A DNA stretch of 42,470 nucleotides from NCBI RefSeq assembly GCF_014141525.1, contig NZ_VKHS01000002.1, forward strand, positions 1 to 42,470. Reading direction: 5' to 3'. Below are positions 1-9,218 of the stretch, piece after piece. Position 1 is the stretch's first letter; each line of letters opens with the position of its first letter. The position numbers were made by a program, and so were the translations under genes. Below the pieces are notes generated by a model. That model had not been told where the DNA came from. It made no database searches and worked only from the letters and a program-made list of their open reading frames with translations. The stretch is from Streptomyces calidiresistens. Its GTDB lineage: Bacteria > Actinomycetota > Actinomycetes > Streptomycetales > Streptomycetaceae.

Positions 1-251
1 CGTCAACGCCGACCTCAGCTGACCTCAAACGTCAACTCGCCGACAAGGTCATCGACAACCGGGCTCATCTGGAGGCATCAACCCGCAGCATCCTCCACGG
101 AATCCAGAAATTCCTTGTCCGTGTCAGGGGATACTTCCGGGCCCCGCACACCAGATACGCGACAGACACCATTTGGTGACAGATCAATATTATACGCGAA
201 ATCGAGCGGGGAAGTGCCGGGCTTCTCCAGCTTGTGCTGCTTTAATTTCGA

Positions 252-287
252 GGCGGTGCGTGCGGGGGTGAGCCCGCACGCACCGCC
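252..287 (-). terminator. Strong hairpin after the HAD gene
   Basis: A perfect 15-bp inverted repeat (arms 252-266 and 273-287, 6-nt loop) lies 30 bases past the stop of the leftward HAD gene. It is nearly all G and C. It is not followed by a clear run of T on the minus strand, as is common for actinomycete terminators. It most likely ends the GMC-TruD-HAD transcript. The rest of 1-316 holds nothing I can recognise. Confidence 0.7.
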
Positions 288-316
288 CCCCGAACCGGGC
301 CTTCGAGCCATCGGGG

Positions 317-1030
317 TTACTTGCTTTTCGGGCAAGTCCCGTTCGGTGTTCTCGACCTATCCCCGGTCCGTCTCCTACCGGCGGGCCGCGGTACCTCCGC
401 CCAGCGCTCGAACACGAGGTCGGCCTGGAGTAGGCGACGTCGCTCGTGCGTGGTGCACAGGGCGACGCACCGCATCCCTGCCGCTCGCGCGGCAGCGATT
501 CCCGTCGGTGAGTCTTCGATGATCAGGCAGTCCTCCGGTGTGGCACCCAACTCCGCAGCGGCGTGCAGAAACAGATCAGGGGCCGGTTTTGCCGCGACGC
601 CAGTGCCCGTGGTGAACACCGGGCCAGGAAACCGTGCCTGCAGGTCCGATCCCGCCAGTGCCGCGCCGAGCAGTTGCGGATTCATCGACGTGGCTGCGCA
701 GATGTCCGTGGAAGTGGCCGCAGTGGTGATGAACTCCCAGGCCCCCGGAATATACCGAACGCCACGACCGAGAAGTTCCCGCATTATTTCGCGGCGTTCA
801 CTGGCCAGTTTGAAAGGATCCTCGTCCAGTTCGTAGTGGTCGACGATGACTGAAATGGCTTGGACATCCCCCAGACCGGTAATCAAGTGTTTCACCGAAC
901 TGCGGTCGTAGGTGCGCCCGCGTCGTGCCAGAAGGATTTCCTGTGCTTCGTCCCAGGTCGGCTCGGTGTCCAGGATGACGCCTTCGACGTCGAAGATCAC
1001 CACCGATGCCTCCGTGGCCGCGACGGTCAT
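317..1030 (-). CDS. HAD-superfamily phosphatase (phosphoglycolate/beta-phosphoglucomutase type)
   Basis: A 237-residue HAD hydrolase that should remove phosphate from a small molecule. Motif I is FDVEG with D14 as nucleophile. Motif II is around AATSMN, motif III is the lysine in AKPAPDLF, and motif IV is IIEDSPTGI, which is typical of cap-C1 HADs. One oddity: the usual DxD general acid is Glu16. The ATG overlaps the TruD stop (ATGA), so the two are translationally coupled and probably act in one pathway. In pseudouridimycin-type pathways a HAD phosphatase next to a pseudouridine synthase is thought to dephosphorylate pseudouridine monophosphate; assigning that substrate here is inference from context. 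The arginine-rich tail after about residue 210 looks unstructured. Confidence 0.85.
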   Translation of the reverse strand: MTVAATEASVVIFDVEGVILDTEPTWDEAQEILLARRGRTYDRSSVKHLITGLGDVQAISVIVDHYELDEDPFKLASERREIMRELLGRGVRYIPGAWEFITTAATSTDICAATSMNPQLLGAALAGSDLQARFPGPVFTTGTGVAAKPAPDLFLHAAAELGATPEDCLIIEDSPTGIAAARAAGMRCVALCTTHERRRLLQADLVFERWAEVPRPAGRRRTGDRSRTPNGTCPKSK

Positions 1031-2046
1031 GAGACCTGCGCGGCGAGCTGCCGGATGGCCGCCGTCGCGTACGTACCCGACGGCAGGAAGAAGCTGAGCT
1101 CGACACGCTTGCGTCTGGGGAAGTACTCGTCGTCCGCACGGTCGTCCACCTCGATCACCGTCTGGGCCACGGTCGCTCGCACCGACGCCGAGCGGGCCAG
1201 CGCACCGCCGTCGAACCGGTACTTCGTGGTCGGCAGCTCGTGGGCCTCGGCCAGCACGCGCGCCGCGGCCGCGGACTCGGTGACGTAGGTGAAGCTGATC
1301 CCGTCGACGGTGATTCGGCGGACGCAGGCGCCAGCGGCCGCCGTCGCGAGCTCGGCGAGGTGCTCGTTCCAGGCGAAGGAGGCGTGTGCGGCCGGGTAGA
1401 AGGACGTCACTCGTTCGTCGAGCTGGAAGAAGAAGTCGCGGCTCGGTCCCGCCCAGTCCGCGGCGAGCTTGCTCTCCGGGGAGTTCAGCTCCATCAGGAT
1501 CTTCCTGGCGTCGTCCCAGCGGCCCTCGAGCATGGCCGCGCCTACCAGGTGCGTGAGGTGCGGGCCGTTGGGAACGCCGAACCGCTGGGTGTCGAAGTAG
1601 TTCAGGAACATGAAGTTGATCTTCTTGCGGCTAAAGAACCCGGTGGCGTGCTCGGGCTCGACGTTGCGCAGCACGACTTTGAAGCTGTTGCCCTCCATCT
1701 GACCCACTCGCAGCGGCGTGTTGGTGAACCCGTAGTGCTGCGTGGTGTACCAACGGCCGCCGGTGCCCACGTCCGCTTCGTCGGACGTGGGAAGGGAGAC
1801 GGCCAGCGGTGTCGAGATGAGCTGTTCGGTGACGCCGTCCTCGTCCTTGAGTCCGCAGTAGCCGATCGAGCTCTCGGTGGTACCGGCTGCGGCGGCGATC
1901 GCTCGGACGATCTCCATCGTGGTGTAGCCACACTTGCGCAGAAGGTATAACCGGTGGGTCGCCGATTCCTTCGGCGTGTGGCGCACCGCCACGCTCTCGC
2001 GAACGAGGAAGTCGTCCGGGATGTGCTTCACCTCAAACTCGTTCAA
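1027..2046 (-). CDS. TruD-family pseudouridine synthase
   Basis: A 339-residue TruD homologue, close to the 349 residues of E. coli TruD. It carries the FLVRE start motif, the catalytic loop YCGLKDEDGVTEQ with Asp68, and the family signature NYFDTQRFG. These enzymes convert uridine to the C-C linked pseudouridine. The start is a TTG at 2046 that overlaps the end of the GMC pseudogene frame and has an AAAGGAG Shine-Dalgarno seven bases upstream; the first ATG-type frame start at 2100 has no such site. TruD tRNA-modifying enzymes are uncommon in actinomycete core genomes. TruD-like proteins are the hallmark of C-nucleoside clusters (pseudouridimycin, malayamycin/ezomycin), so a role on a nucleotide rather than tRNA is likely but inferred. 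It is coupled to the HAD gene. Confidence 0.88.
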   Translation of the reverse strand: MNEFEVKHIPDDFLVRESVAVRHTPKESATHRLYLLRKCGYTTMEIVRAIAAAAGTTESSIGYCGLKDEDGVTEQLISTPLAVSLPTSDEADVGTGGRWYTTQHYGFTNTPLRVGQMEGNSFKVVLRNVEPEHATGFFSRKKINFMFLNYFDTQRFGVPNGPHLTHLVGAAMLEGRWDDARKILMELNSPESKLAADWAGPSRDFFFQLDERVTSFYPAAHASFAWNEHLAELATAAAGACVRRITVDGISFTYVTESAAAARVLAEAHELPTTKYRFDGGALARSASVRATVAQTVIEVDDRADDEYFPRRKRVELSFFLPSGTYATAAIRQLAAQVS

Positions 2047-3341
2047 CGACCGACTCCTTTCGAGCGGTTCCGGCAAGCAGCCTGGCCACGCGCTCACCAA
2101 TAATCATGCAGGTCAGGTTGGTGCTGGCGCGGACGGAAGACGGGATGATGGATGCGTCCGCCATACGCAGCCCCTCGGTGCCGAAGACCCGCCACGTGCT
2201 GTCGACGACGCCAGAGCCGGGGTCGGCCGACATCGCCGCAGTGCCGCTGGGGTGATGGGCAGTCTGCACCTGCTTAGCGACATACCGGTCCACGCTCGCG
2301 TCGTCCGCGAGCGAGAGGTCATCGGCCCCCAGCACGCGCTGTACGTATCCGTGCATGTCCTCGTCGGCCGCGATTCGGTATGCCAGCCGCAGTCCTTCGC
2401 GAAGGCGGATCCGGTCAGCCGGCGCTGCCAGGTAGTCGAGCCGGATCTCCGGGGCCTACCGGCATCCCGGCTGGTCAGGCGCCCAGTTCCGCGCGAATCC
2501 GGTCGCATGAGAGTGGCCGTGATCACGAAAGCGTGCCAGCTCTCGCATGAGTGCGCGAGGTGGGGTGCATGGGCGCTCATCTCGACGTGGTTGAGCAGAA
2601 AGAGTTGCATGTCGTTGGTCAGTCCCCAACCGTCGGATGTGTACCGCAGGACCACCTCGACGCACGGTGCGGAAGTGTTGACGGAACCGGATGCCGGTGC
2701 GCAGAGCAGCGGGACCTGCGAATGGTCGGCGAGGTCAGTGCCGACGGCCGGCAGGTCGGCGACCACGTTGATGCCCAGTGCGCCCGGGCCGGCCGCCGGG
2801 CCGATGCCGGACCTTGAGCAGGAGGGCCGGGGTGCCCACCGCGCTCGCGGAAACGAAGGCGCGTGACAGCGACGTCATCCGCTCGGCAGGTGTCCTGGCC
2901 ACCGGTAGCGCACCGGTCTGGCCGGTGGTGGTGCCCGCCGTGGTTGGCATCGGTCTCGATGGCGGTGAAGGCGTTTAACGCGTCGCCCCACGACCAGGTC
3001 TGCGCACCGGATGGCCAATTGTCGAAGTCGACGGGCTCCGGCCGCAGGGCGACGCAGGTGTTGATCACCGAGCACCCGCCCACGACCCTGCCGCGCGGTA
3101 TCCACATGTCGCGGTTACCCGGTCCGGATGAGGTGTAACCAGTCGGGCGAGCCGAGCGCGGGTGTACGCCCGTTGCGCGTGTGGCCGGAAGAGGGCGTTC
3201 GTGGTAGCCCGGGCCGACTTCAAGGAGCAGGACGCTGCTGTCGGTCAGACTCGCCGGACGGGCGGCCAGCACTGCGCCGCTCGACCCGGCACCGACCACG
3301 ACGTGGTCGTAGTGGGCTTGCCTTCTTGTGGTCACTCGCAT
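2033..3341 (-). pseudogene. Broken GMC oxidoreductase (first copy)
   Basis: Translated pieces in several frames match the intact GMC gene at 11378-12937. The N-terminal FAD motif (VVVGAGSSGAVLAAR) and RGRVVGGCSVINT sit in the frame starting at 3341. The centre reads VADLPAVGTDLADHSQVPL around 2700-2765, and the C-terminus reads HHPSGTAAM and IPSSVRASTNLT in the frame ending at 2033. Several frameshifts separate these pieces. A stretch of about 100 residues is missing near 2840, where text equivalent to two distant parts of the intact protein is joined. The reading ends over the TTG start of the TruD gene, the same arrangement as in the second copy. It cannot make a working oxidase. Confidence 0.85.
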
Positions 3342-4122
3342 CCCCTAGCAATCGGACTGATCACCGGCCGAAGCCCTGCCATGCCAAAGGTCACCGACAT
3401 GCAGAATTTTTCACTGTCCCAGCTGGGTCAGCGGAAAGTGCAAGGTGGGCAAATTACTCGAAGAGGGGATACAGGAATGGATGACGCGGGCATCCGCCCG
3501 CCCACTGCCCCATGGGCTCCCCGCATCGCGAAAATTAAAACTGCCTGATACGCCGGAAATTTTGGAAGCGCCAGCATCAGCTACCGATGGACCGTACACC
3601 AGGCGGGGTCCGAACGTCCAGCATTGACTTCACAGTTGAAGACGCTGATGCTCGTACTGGTTCCGCGCCGCAGATGAAGTCTGGACAAGTCCGTGAGCGC
3701 TGAGTACAACTGATTTACGGTTGCCTTGAAGAGCAGCACGGACACTGAGCTCGCTTCCAGCGCCGCGCTCTGGCACAGGTTTGTGTGGTGCTTCGGCTGG
3801 GAACGCCCGGATGTGCCAAGTTTGACTCCCTGGGGGTGTTGAATTGCTCTCCACTGAGAGCGCCATGGAGCTGCTCTGCCCTGGGAGGCGCAGGGAGCAG
3901 GAGGTAAGGCGCTCGCGGCTGCATCGGCACCCGGGTCAAGCTTAGTGACACGGTCTGCGGTCGGGTTCCTGACATCCATTAGGATCGGGTCGGAGCCGCA
4001 TGACTTACTATTCGATGCATTGTCGCCGTCCGTCAGGAGTATTCAGTCAGTATAGCCGGATTCTGATCTTCCGGCTGCAGTCGGTGGTCGCCCAGCGCCG
4101 CCCCTCTGAGGAGCTTCCAAAG
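3342..4122. other. Gene-free region between divergent units
   Basis: About 780 bases separate the leftward GMC/TruD/HAD unit from the rightward carrier-protein operon. I found no convincing coding sequence on either strand, only short shadow frames. It presumably holds promoters for both directions. The one clear structure is the inverted repeat at 4054-4076 (listed separately). I saw no similarity to the region upstream of the second GMC copy. Confidence 0.4.
4054..4076. promoter_or_regulatory. Inverted repeat before the carrier operon
   Basis: Perfect 7-bp arms AGCCGGA (4054-4060) and TCCGGCT (4070-4076) with a 9-nt spacer lie about 47 bases before the first carrier start. This could be an operator or a leader hairpin of the operon starting at 4123. 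No regulator gene is close enough to name a partner. Confidence 0.3.
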
Positions 4123-4383
4123 ATGAAGGCCGAATACGGGAATGAAGCGGACCGCACAGCGGCTCTTATCGAAATATGGCGCGAGGTTCTCGGCCCGCAG
4201 CACCTCGACGAGGACTCGGATCTCTTCGAGGCCGGCGGAGCATCGATGCACGTCCTCGAGATCGTTGGCCGGGTCTCCGAGGTCATGGACGTAAACGTCC
4301 GACTGCGCCAGATCTTCGAGTACTCAACGCCGAAGAGCCTTTCGGTGTTCCTCGGCGCCTCCCAGCTCCAGTCAGAGAGGTGA
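4123..4383 (+). CDS. Free-standing peptidyl carrier protein
   Basis: An 86-residue carrier protein. The core motif LFEAGGASMHVLEIV has Ser41 as the predicted 4'-phosphopantetheine site, and the DDxDLFE-like entry to helix 2 is typical of NRPS carriers. I chose the ATG at 4123 because GAGGA lies about ten bases upstream; the longer reading from 4000 adds a non-conserved arginine-rich leader. It is the first gene of a rightward operon running to 9968, with the next carrier seven bases on. Its loading partner is unknown. Candidates in the window are the adenylation domain at 6718 and the synthetase-like ligase at 24761. Confidence 0.9.
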   Translation: MKAEYGNEADRTAALIEIWREVLGPQHLDEDSDLFEAGGASMHVLEIVGRVSEVMDVNVRLRQIFEYSTPKSLSVFLGASQLQSER

Positions 4384-4390
4384 GTCGAGC

Positions 4391-4666
4391 GTGCACACCT
4401 GGGATCAGCGCTTCGAGTCGCTGTTGCGCGCGGTGCTGCATGATTTGCCGGACGACCAGCAACTGACCGCGGATCTGGACACCAGGGCCGCCGGCCTGAC
4501 CTCACTCGCGGCCGTCGATCTCCTCTTGAACATCGAAGCAGCGTACGGGATCTCGATTCCTGAGGACCTGCTGAAGTTCGAAAGCTTTAGGACGCCAGGG
4601 GCACTCTGGTCGCTGGTCAGCCTCGTAGTAGACCGAGCGGCAGACACCGACATTGCGAACCGATAG
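4391..4666 (+). CDS. Second free-standing acyl/peptidyl carrier protein
   Basis: A 91-residue carrier-like protein starting at GTG 4391, seven bases after the previous stop. The phosphopantetheine site is predicted as Ser38 in AAGLTSLAAVDLLLNIE, followed by the helix III region IPEDLLKFESFRT. The G-L-T-S-L core differs from the GGxS of the first carrier and is closer to single carriers that partner with dedicated ligases than to modular NRPS carriers. Pairing with the aminoacyl-tRNA-synthetase-like ligase at 24761 is an attractive inference, because those enzymes load small stand-alone carriers. Two different carriers side by side suggest two separately tethered building blocks. Confidence 0.85.
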   Translation: MHTWDQRFESLLRAVLHDLPDDQQLTADLDTRAAGLTSLAAVDLLLNIEAAYGISIPEDLLKFESFRTPGALWSLVSLVVDRAADTDIANR

Positions 4667-4673
4667 CGAACTC

Positions 4674-5678
4674 ATGCTGGCAATCTACACCTCGGCTCCA
4701 TGGCTAATGGGCGAAGCCCGCGAAGAGCCGTTCCGACATCTCGACGAGATCACCGCATGGACTGAAGAGCTGGGCTGTGTCGGGATGCTGATCTTTTCGG
4801 ACAACACTTCCTTCGATCCATGGATCGTCGCCGGCAGGATCCTGACGAAGTCGCGCGACCTGGTCCCGCTGATTGCCATGAATCCTGTGTACCAGCACCC
4901 GGTGTCGGTCGCGAAGAGCATCAACTCGATAGCCGCTGGCAGCGGTCGGCGCATCGGCTTGAACCTGGTGACCGGTGGTTTTTCCAGGCACTTGAGAGAG
5001 ATGGGCTGCAACCTGGACCACAGGCAGCGATATGACAGGCTGGCGGAGTTCGGCGCCGTCATCTCCGAGCTGACTTCAGCGGAACGGCCGCTGAAGTACG
5101 CCGGCGAGTATTACCAGCTGAACGGGCTCCGACCGGCTCCTCCGCCGGTCGCCGGCCTGGAGCCGCGCATCTTCGTATCAGGAACCTCGGACGACTGCAT
5201 CCGCGTGCAGAAGGAGCTCGGTGCGACACGGCTGAGCTATCCACGGGAGCCGCAGGAGTATGCCGAGGAGTCCTTGCCCGCGGACAGCGGCTTCCGGCTG
5301 GGCATCATCGCTCGAGAGGATTCGAGCACCGCATGGCGGCTCGCCCACGAGCGCTTCCCCGTCGATCGGCTTGGCGAGGAGTTTCACGATCTCGCCTATG
5401 AATTGGTCGAATCCCACTGGCATCGCCGGCTCTCGGAGGATGCCATGAAGGTGAGCGCCGCGATAGGCGGCTACTGGATGTACCCGTTTCGGGCATATAA
5501 AACATTCTGCCCGTATATAATAGGCGACTATGCGGAGACGGCGAACCTTCTGCTGCAGTATATGAAACTCGGCGCCTCGACTTTCATTCTGGACGAGGCT
5601 TCGAGCAAGGACGATCTGTTCCACTCGGTTCAGGTGCTGCGTATGGCCTGGTCAAAGTACACGGAGAACCATTCATGA
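4674..5678 (+). CDS. Luciferase-like flavin-dependent monooxygenase
   Basis: A 334-residue protein of the bacterial luciferase/alkanesulfonate monooxygenase (LLM) fold. It has IYTSAPWL at the first strand, GRRIGLNLVTGGF in the centre, QRYDRLAEF for the characteristic RxxRxxE helix, and YAGEYYQLNG with PRIFVSGTSD further on. Such enzymes use FMNH2 delivered by a partner reductase; none is visible here. In NRPS clusters, family members hydroxylate carrier-bound acyl groups or amines, and its place directly after two carrier genes fits that role, though the substrate is unknown. The start is uncertain: ATG 4674 leaves seven bases after the previous stop, while TTG 4653 would overlap it and add seven residues. 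Confidence 0.85.
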   Translation: MLAIYTSAPWLMGEAREEPFRHLDEITAWTEELGCVGMLIFSDNTSFDPWIVAGRILTKSRDLVPLIAMNPVYQHPVSVAKSINSIAAGSGRRIGLNLVTGGFSRHLREMGCNLDHRQRYDRLAEFGAVISELTSAERPLKYAGEYYQLNGLRPAPPPVAGLEPRIFVSGTSDDCIRVQKELGATRLSYPREPQEYAEESLPADSGFRLGIIAREDSSTAWRLAHERFPVDRLGEEFHDLAYELVESHWHRRLSEDAMKVSAAIGGYWMYPFRAYKTFCPYIIGDYAETANLLLQYMKLGASTFILDEASSKDDLFHSVQVLRMAWSKYTENHS

Positions 5679-5708
5679 AGCCTCAGTCAACTCTCGATGG
5701 AGGCAAAA

Positions 5709-6521
5709 GTGCAGAATGACAACCTGCTCACTTCCCAGCAGATCGAAGACTATCATCGAGCGGGATTCATCTTTCAGCCCAGCGTGCTCGAAGCGAGCGA
5801 CGTCGAGCTGCTGAGAAAAGAAGCCGAGAGAGAGCTTGCACAGGATACGTCGAGGCGCACTGTCGAGGCCGACACCGGGCTCCCTTACCGTGTCCACGGC
5901 TCCCATATGCACAGTGAGCTGTTCGCTCGGTTCGTCCGCCATCCCCGAGTGCTCGGCATTGCTCGACAACTACTGAATGATGACGTGTACGTCCATCAGT
6001 TCAAGATCAACAAGAAGCGCTCTTTCCAGGGAGAGATCTGGCGATGGCATCAGGACTTCATGTTCTGGCACAACGAGGATCAGATGCCCGAACCGCGTGC
6101 GCTCACCGTCGCTGTCTTCCTCGACGAGGTGACGGAGTTCAACGGCCCCTTGATCCTTGTCCCCGGCGGCCATTCTGATGGGCTCATCCCCGCCGCCGCC
6201 AAAAATGACGGTTGGGAGTCGACGTTGACGAACAACCTGAAGTATTCGCTCGAAAGTTCAGGGCGCATGCAAGAGCTGGTTTACCAGCAGGGTCTTGTCG
6301 CCCCCAAGGGACCGCCGGGCTCCTTGCTCTGGTTCCACTGCAGCATCCCCCATGGATCGGCACAGAACATGTCTCCGATCGATCGATCCCTACTGCTCTT
6401 GAGTTACAATGCCGTCAGTAACGCCCTCCCCTCTCCTAGTCCCCGCCCTGAGTGGCTGGTAGGCCGGGACTTCTCGCCCCTGAACCCCCTTGAGGGGAGC
6501 TTGATCGCCCCCGGATCGTAG
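5709..6521 (+). CDS. PhyH/EctD-like Fe(II)/2-oxoglutarate dioxygenase
   Basis: A non-heme iron oxygenase of the phytanoyl-CoA/ectoine hydroxylase family, 270 residues from the start chosen. The iron ligands are visible as HQD (His114, Asp116) in WRWHQDFMFWHNED and the distal histidine in PHGSAQN (His215). The WHxDFxxWHxEDxMP pattern and the following RALTVAVFLDEV closely resemble EctD and proline/amino-acid hydroxylases. It probably hydroxylates an amino-acid building block, free or carrier-bound. GTG 5709 is preferred because a perfect GGAGG lies five bases upstream; ATG 5697 would add four residues without a ribosome site. It is third in the carrier operon, 30 bases after the monooxygenase. 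Confidence 0.85.
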   Translation: MQNDNLLTSQQIEDYHRAGFIFQPSVLEASDVELLRKEAERELAQDTSRRTVEADTGLPYRVHGSHMHSELFARFVRHPRVLGIARQLLNDDVYVHQFKINKKRSFQGEIWRWHQDFMFWHNEDQMPEPRALTVAVFLDEVTEFNGPLILVPGGHSDGLIPAAAKNDGWESTLTNNLKYSLESSGRMQELVYQQGLVAPKGPPGSLLWFHCSIPHGSAQNMSPIDRSLLLLSYNAVSNALPSPSPRPEWLVGRDFSPLNPLEGSLIAPGS

Positions 6522-6717
6522 AACGGCATCACGTTCCAGCCCCGAGCTTCCTTGGGGAGCGGGGCGGACCCGCTGCGTCCATTTCAGGACTTTCGGACGC
6601 CCAGATCGGGCGGATTCAACGACCCGGGTGTGCGTCCTTCCCCAGGGGTGTGCGCCCGGCAGGCAGAGCGATAAGCGCGCGTCGATGGGATGTCGCTGCG
6701 AGGAGGAATCGAAGACG

Positions 6718-9171
6718 ATGATGAATGCGCGATATTCACTGGAGAGCTGTGAACTCAACCCTGCGACCGCCAATGCGCTACGCCTCCTGGCCGAGCGTCA
6801 CGGGACATCGGACTCTGCTGTTCTTCTCTCGGCCTTCGCGGCGACACAGTATCGGCACAGCCGCCAGGACGCGGTCACCATCGGTCTTGTGCTCGACGAA
6901 CGCCCACCTCTCAGTGGTTCCGTCATCGGTTGCCACCCTGCGACCGTTCACCTCCGCATGGCTTTCTCTTCAGAAGTCACCTTCGAGGACCTGCTCGCCG
7001 AGACAGCGGTGTCGTTCGACGAGGTGGTCGAGCATAGGCAGGCGAGTGCCGATGCGGAGGAGGGATGGCTCCATCACATCCCTCTCAGGCTCGCTGTCAC
7101 CGACCTCGACAGGTGGGATCCGGGCGCAGCACCTCCCGGCCTGTCCGTTGAACCGCTACAGAGCTCTGGCGTGGCGGAACTGTCAGGCGTCACCTGTGCA
7201 GTGAGGTCGGGGGGAGTGGCGATCGTGCTCGAACTGGACTGCGACCGGCATTCACTTCCCGGTATCAGCCCTCATCGGTGGTGGCGCTCGTTTTACGCGC
7301 TGCTCGAGGATGCCGTGAGGCGGCCTCACGCGCGCGTCGATGAACTGCGCATGCTCTCTGGCGATGAGGAGGAAGAGCGCGCAGCCGCCATCAACGCGAC
7401 ATTCGATGTGTATCCTCATCTCAAGCCGATCCATCAGCCCTTCGAATCAGCCGCGCGCGATCATCCCGGCCGGGTGGCGATCCACTTCGGGGACGTGGCC
7501 GTCACTTACGGTGAGATTGACCGCAGAGCCAACTGTATGGCGCAGTCGCTGGCCGGTGCGGGAATCGGTCTCGAGCATGCCGTCGGCATCTGCATGGAAC
7601 GTTCGCCGGAACTCATCGTCGCCGTGCTCGCAACACTGAAGGCGGGTGCCGCGTTCGTCCCGCTCGACCCGAGGCTGCCTGCTGCCCGTATCCAATCGAT
7701 CGTCACAGGTGGCGAGCTGACGGCGATCATCACCGACGAGCAGTTCGACTCGCTGCTGCAGGGCACTGGGGTCACTCTTCTCCATGTCGATGACACCGGC
7801 TCGGATGCTCGTCCGCCGGCGGTCGAGGTCGCGCTGGACGACACCGCCTACATCTACTTCACCTCCGGATCGACCGGCGAGCCCAAGGGCGTCGTCATCG
7901 ACCATCGCTGTGCTGCCGGACGCATCGAATCCCTGATGCAGCGGTTCCCTCTCAAGGAGGGTGAATCTGTTCTCCTGAAGACGCCATTGATCTTCGATGT
8001 GGCGATCTGGGAGATCTTCGCGCCGCTCAGTGTAGGTGCGACCATTCACATGGCGTTGCCTCGCGGTGAGGCCGATGTCGACTATCTTGCCAGACTGCTG
8101 AGCACGCGTGGCCTCGTCGCGGTCCATTTCGTACCCTCCATGTTGAGAGCGTTCCTCGACTATGCGCGACCGCAGTCATATCCCGACCTTCGGTGGGTCT
8201 GGGTTACCGGAGAGGCTGTCTCCAGCTCGCTTCTGGATCGCTTCACTCAGCACTTCAGTGCCGAGTTTCACAACCTGTATGGGCAGACGGAGACGTCGGA
8301 GGTCGCTGCCTGGAAGGGCACGAAGTATGATTCCGCGCACAGTGTCCCAATTGGGAAACAGATGGGAGTATATCGGCTATTCGTCCTCGACGATGCGCTG
8401 AGATTGGTACCTCCCGGAGTCGTCGGGCAGCTGGGAGTCGCCGGACTCGGAGGGCTGTCCACGGGCTACCAGAAGAATCCGGAGCTCACCGCCGAGCGAT
8501 TCGTCCCTCATCCTTACCCGCTCTCCCCGGATGAGCTGATCTATCTCACCGGCGACCTCGCGATGACCGACGAGGATGAAATTATCTCGTTCCTCGGGCG
8601 GTCTGACACCCGGATCAAGATTCGTGGAGGCCGAGTCGAAGCCGGAGAGGTGGAAGCGGTTCTCGAACGTCATCCAGGCGTTCGCAGCTGTGCTGTGACA
8701 GCTCATAAGAACAGTGCAGATGAAGACGAGCTGATCGCCTACTTCGTGGGTGATGACACTTCTGTGAACGTCCTGGCCGAGCACGCCGGCCAGTATCTAC
8801 CTGAGTACATGTTGCCGTCGACCTACGTCCGTATGGATTCCTTCCCGCTCGGTCCTTCAGGCAAGCTTGACCGGCGTCGTCTGCCTACTCCGACGCCTGC
8901 GGATCGAGCGGCGATGGCCGGAGGGGCCGCCCCGAGCACTCCCATAGAGATGGCACTCGCTGAGCTTTGGAAAAGCGTGCTGGGATTGGAGCGTGTCGGA
9001 TGTATAGATAACTTCTACACAGTCGGCGGAAATTCGCTCAAGGCACTGAAGATGCTGCATCGCGTCAAATCCATGTTCGGTGTGGAGATCTCCGCGCGGA
9101 CGTTTTTCATCGACCCGACGATATCGGGTCTCGGTGAGATCCTGTCGCGAAAAGCGACCACGAGCCCGTGA
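6718..9171 (+). CDS. NRPS protein: partial condensation domain, adenylation, carrier
   Basis: An 817-residue protein from ATG 6718, preceded by AGGAGGA. Residues 1-215 resemble only the C-terminal lobe of a condensation domain; there is no HHxxxDG motif, so this part cannot catalyse condensation. Residues 235-725 form an adenylation domain (FTSGSTGEPKG; NLYGQTE; YLTGDL; catalytic Lys716 in GPSGKLDRR). Residues 740-812 form a carrier with Ser773 in VGGNSLKAL. Hand-aligned specificity residues are Asp427, Val428, Trp431, His470, Trp495, Thr497, Leu520, Glu528 and Val529. The DVWH..L pattern is nearest to serine-type domains, but Glu/Val at the last two positions is unusual, so a serine analogue is possible. 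About 196 bases separate it from the oxygenase gene, holding a small GC hairpin (6558-6574). Confidence 0.93.
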   Translation: MMNARYSLESCELNPATANALRLLAERHGTSDSAVLLSAFAATQYRHSRQDAVTIGLVLDERPPLSGSVIGCHPATVHLRMAFSSEVTFEDLLAETAVSFDEVVEHRQASADAEEGWLHHIPLRLAVTDLDRWDPGAAPPGLSVEPLQSSGVAELSGVTCAVRSGGVAIVLELDCDRHSLPGISPHRWWRSFYALLEDAVRRPHARVDELRMLSGDEEEERAAAINATFDVYPHLKPIHQPFESAARDHPGRVAIHFGDVAVTYGEIDRRANCMAQSLAGAGIGLEHAVGICMERSPELIVAVLATLKAGAAFVPLDPRLPAARIQSIVTGGELTAIITDEQFDSLLQGTGVTLLHVDDTGSDARPPAVEVALDDTAYIYFTSGSTGEPKGVVIDHRCAAGRIESLMQRFPLKEGESVLLKTPLIFDVAIWEIFAPLSVGATIHMALPRGEADVDYLARLLSTRGLVAVHFVPSMLRAFLDYARPQSYPDLRWVWVTGEAVSSSLLDRFTQHFSAEFHNLYGQTETSEVAAWKGTKYDSAHSVPIGKQMGVYRLFVLDDALRLVPPGVVGQLGVAGLGGLSTGYQKNPELTAERFVPHPYPLSPDELIYLTGDLAMTDEDEIISFLGRSDTRIKIRGGRVEAGEVEAVLERHPGVRSCAVTAHKNSADEDELIAYFVGDDTSVNVLAEHAGQYLPEYMLPSTYVRMDSFPLGPSGKLDRRRLPTPTPADRAAMAGGAAPSTPIEMALAELWKSVLGLERVGCIDNFYTVGGNSLKALKMLHRVKSMFGVEISARTFFIDPTISGLGEILSRKATTSP

Positions 9172-9218
9172 CACCTGATGCTGGGAGTCACCTATCACGA
9201 TGCGGAGATCGAGACAGC

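Noticed and set aside
252-287. Repeat unit of a CRISPR or insertion-sequence end
   Set aside because: It is a single hairpin just past a stop codon, with no further copies seen; a terminator is the simplest reading.
1934-2866. A 310-codon rightward frame over the GMC pseudogene
   Set aside because: Shadow of the decayed leftward GMC reading; no recognisable domain.
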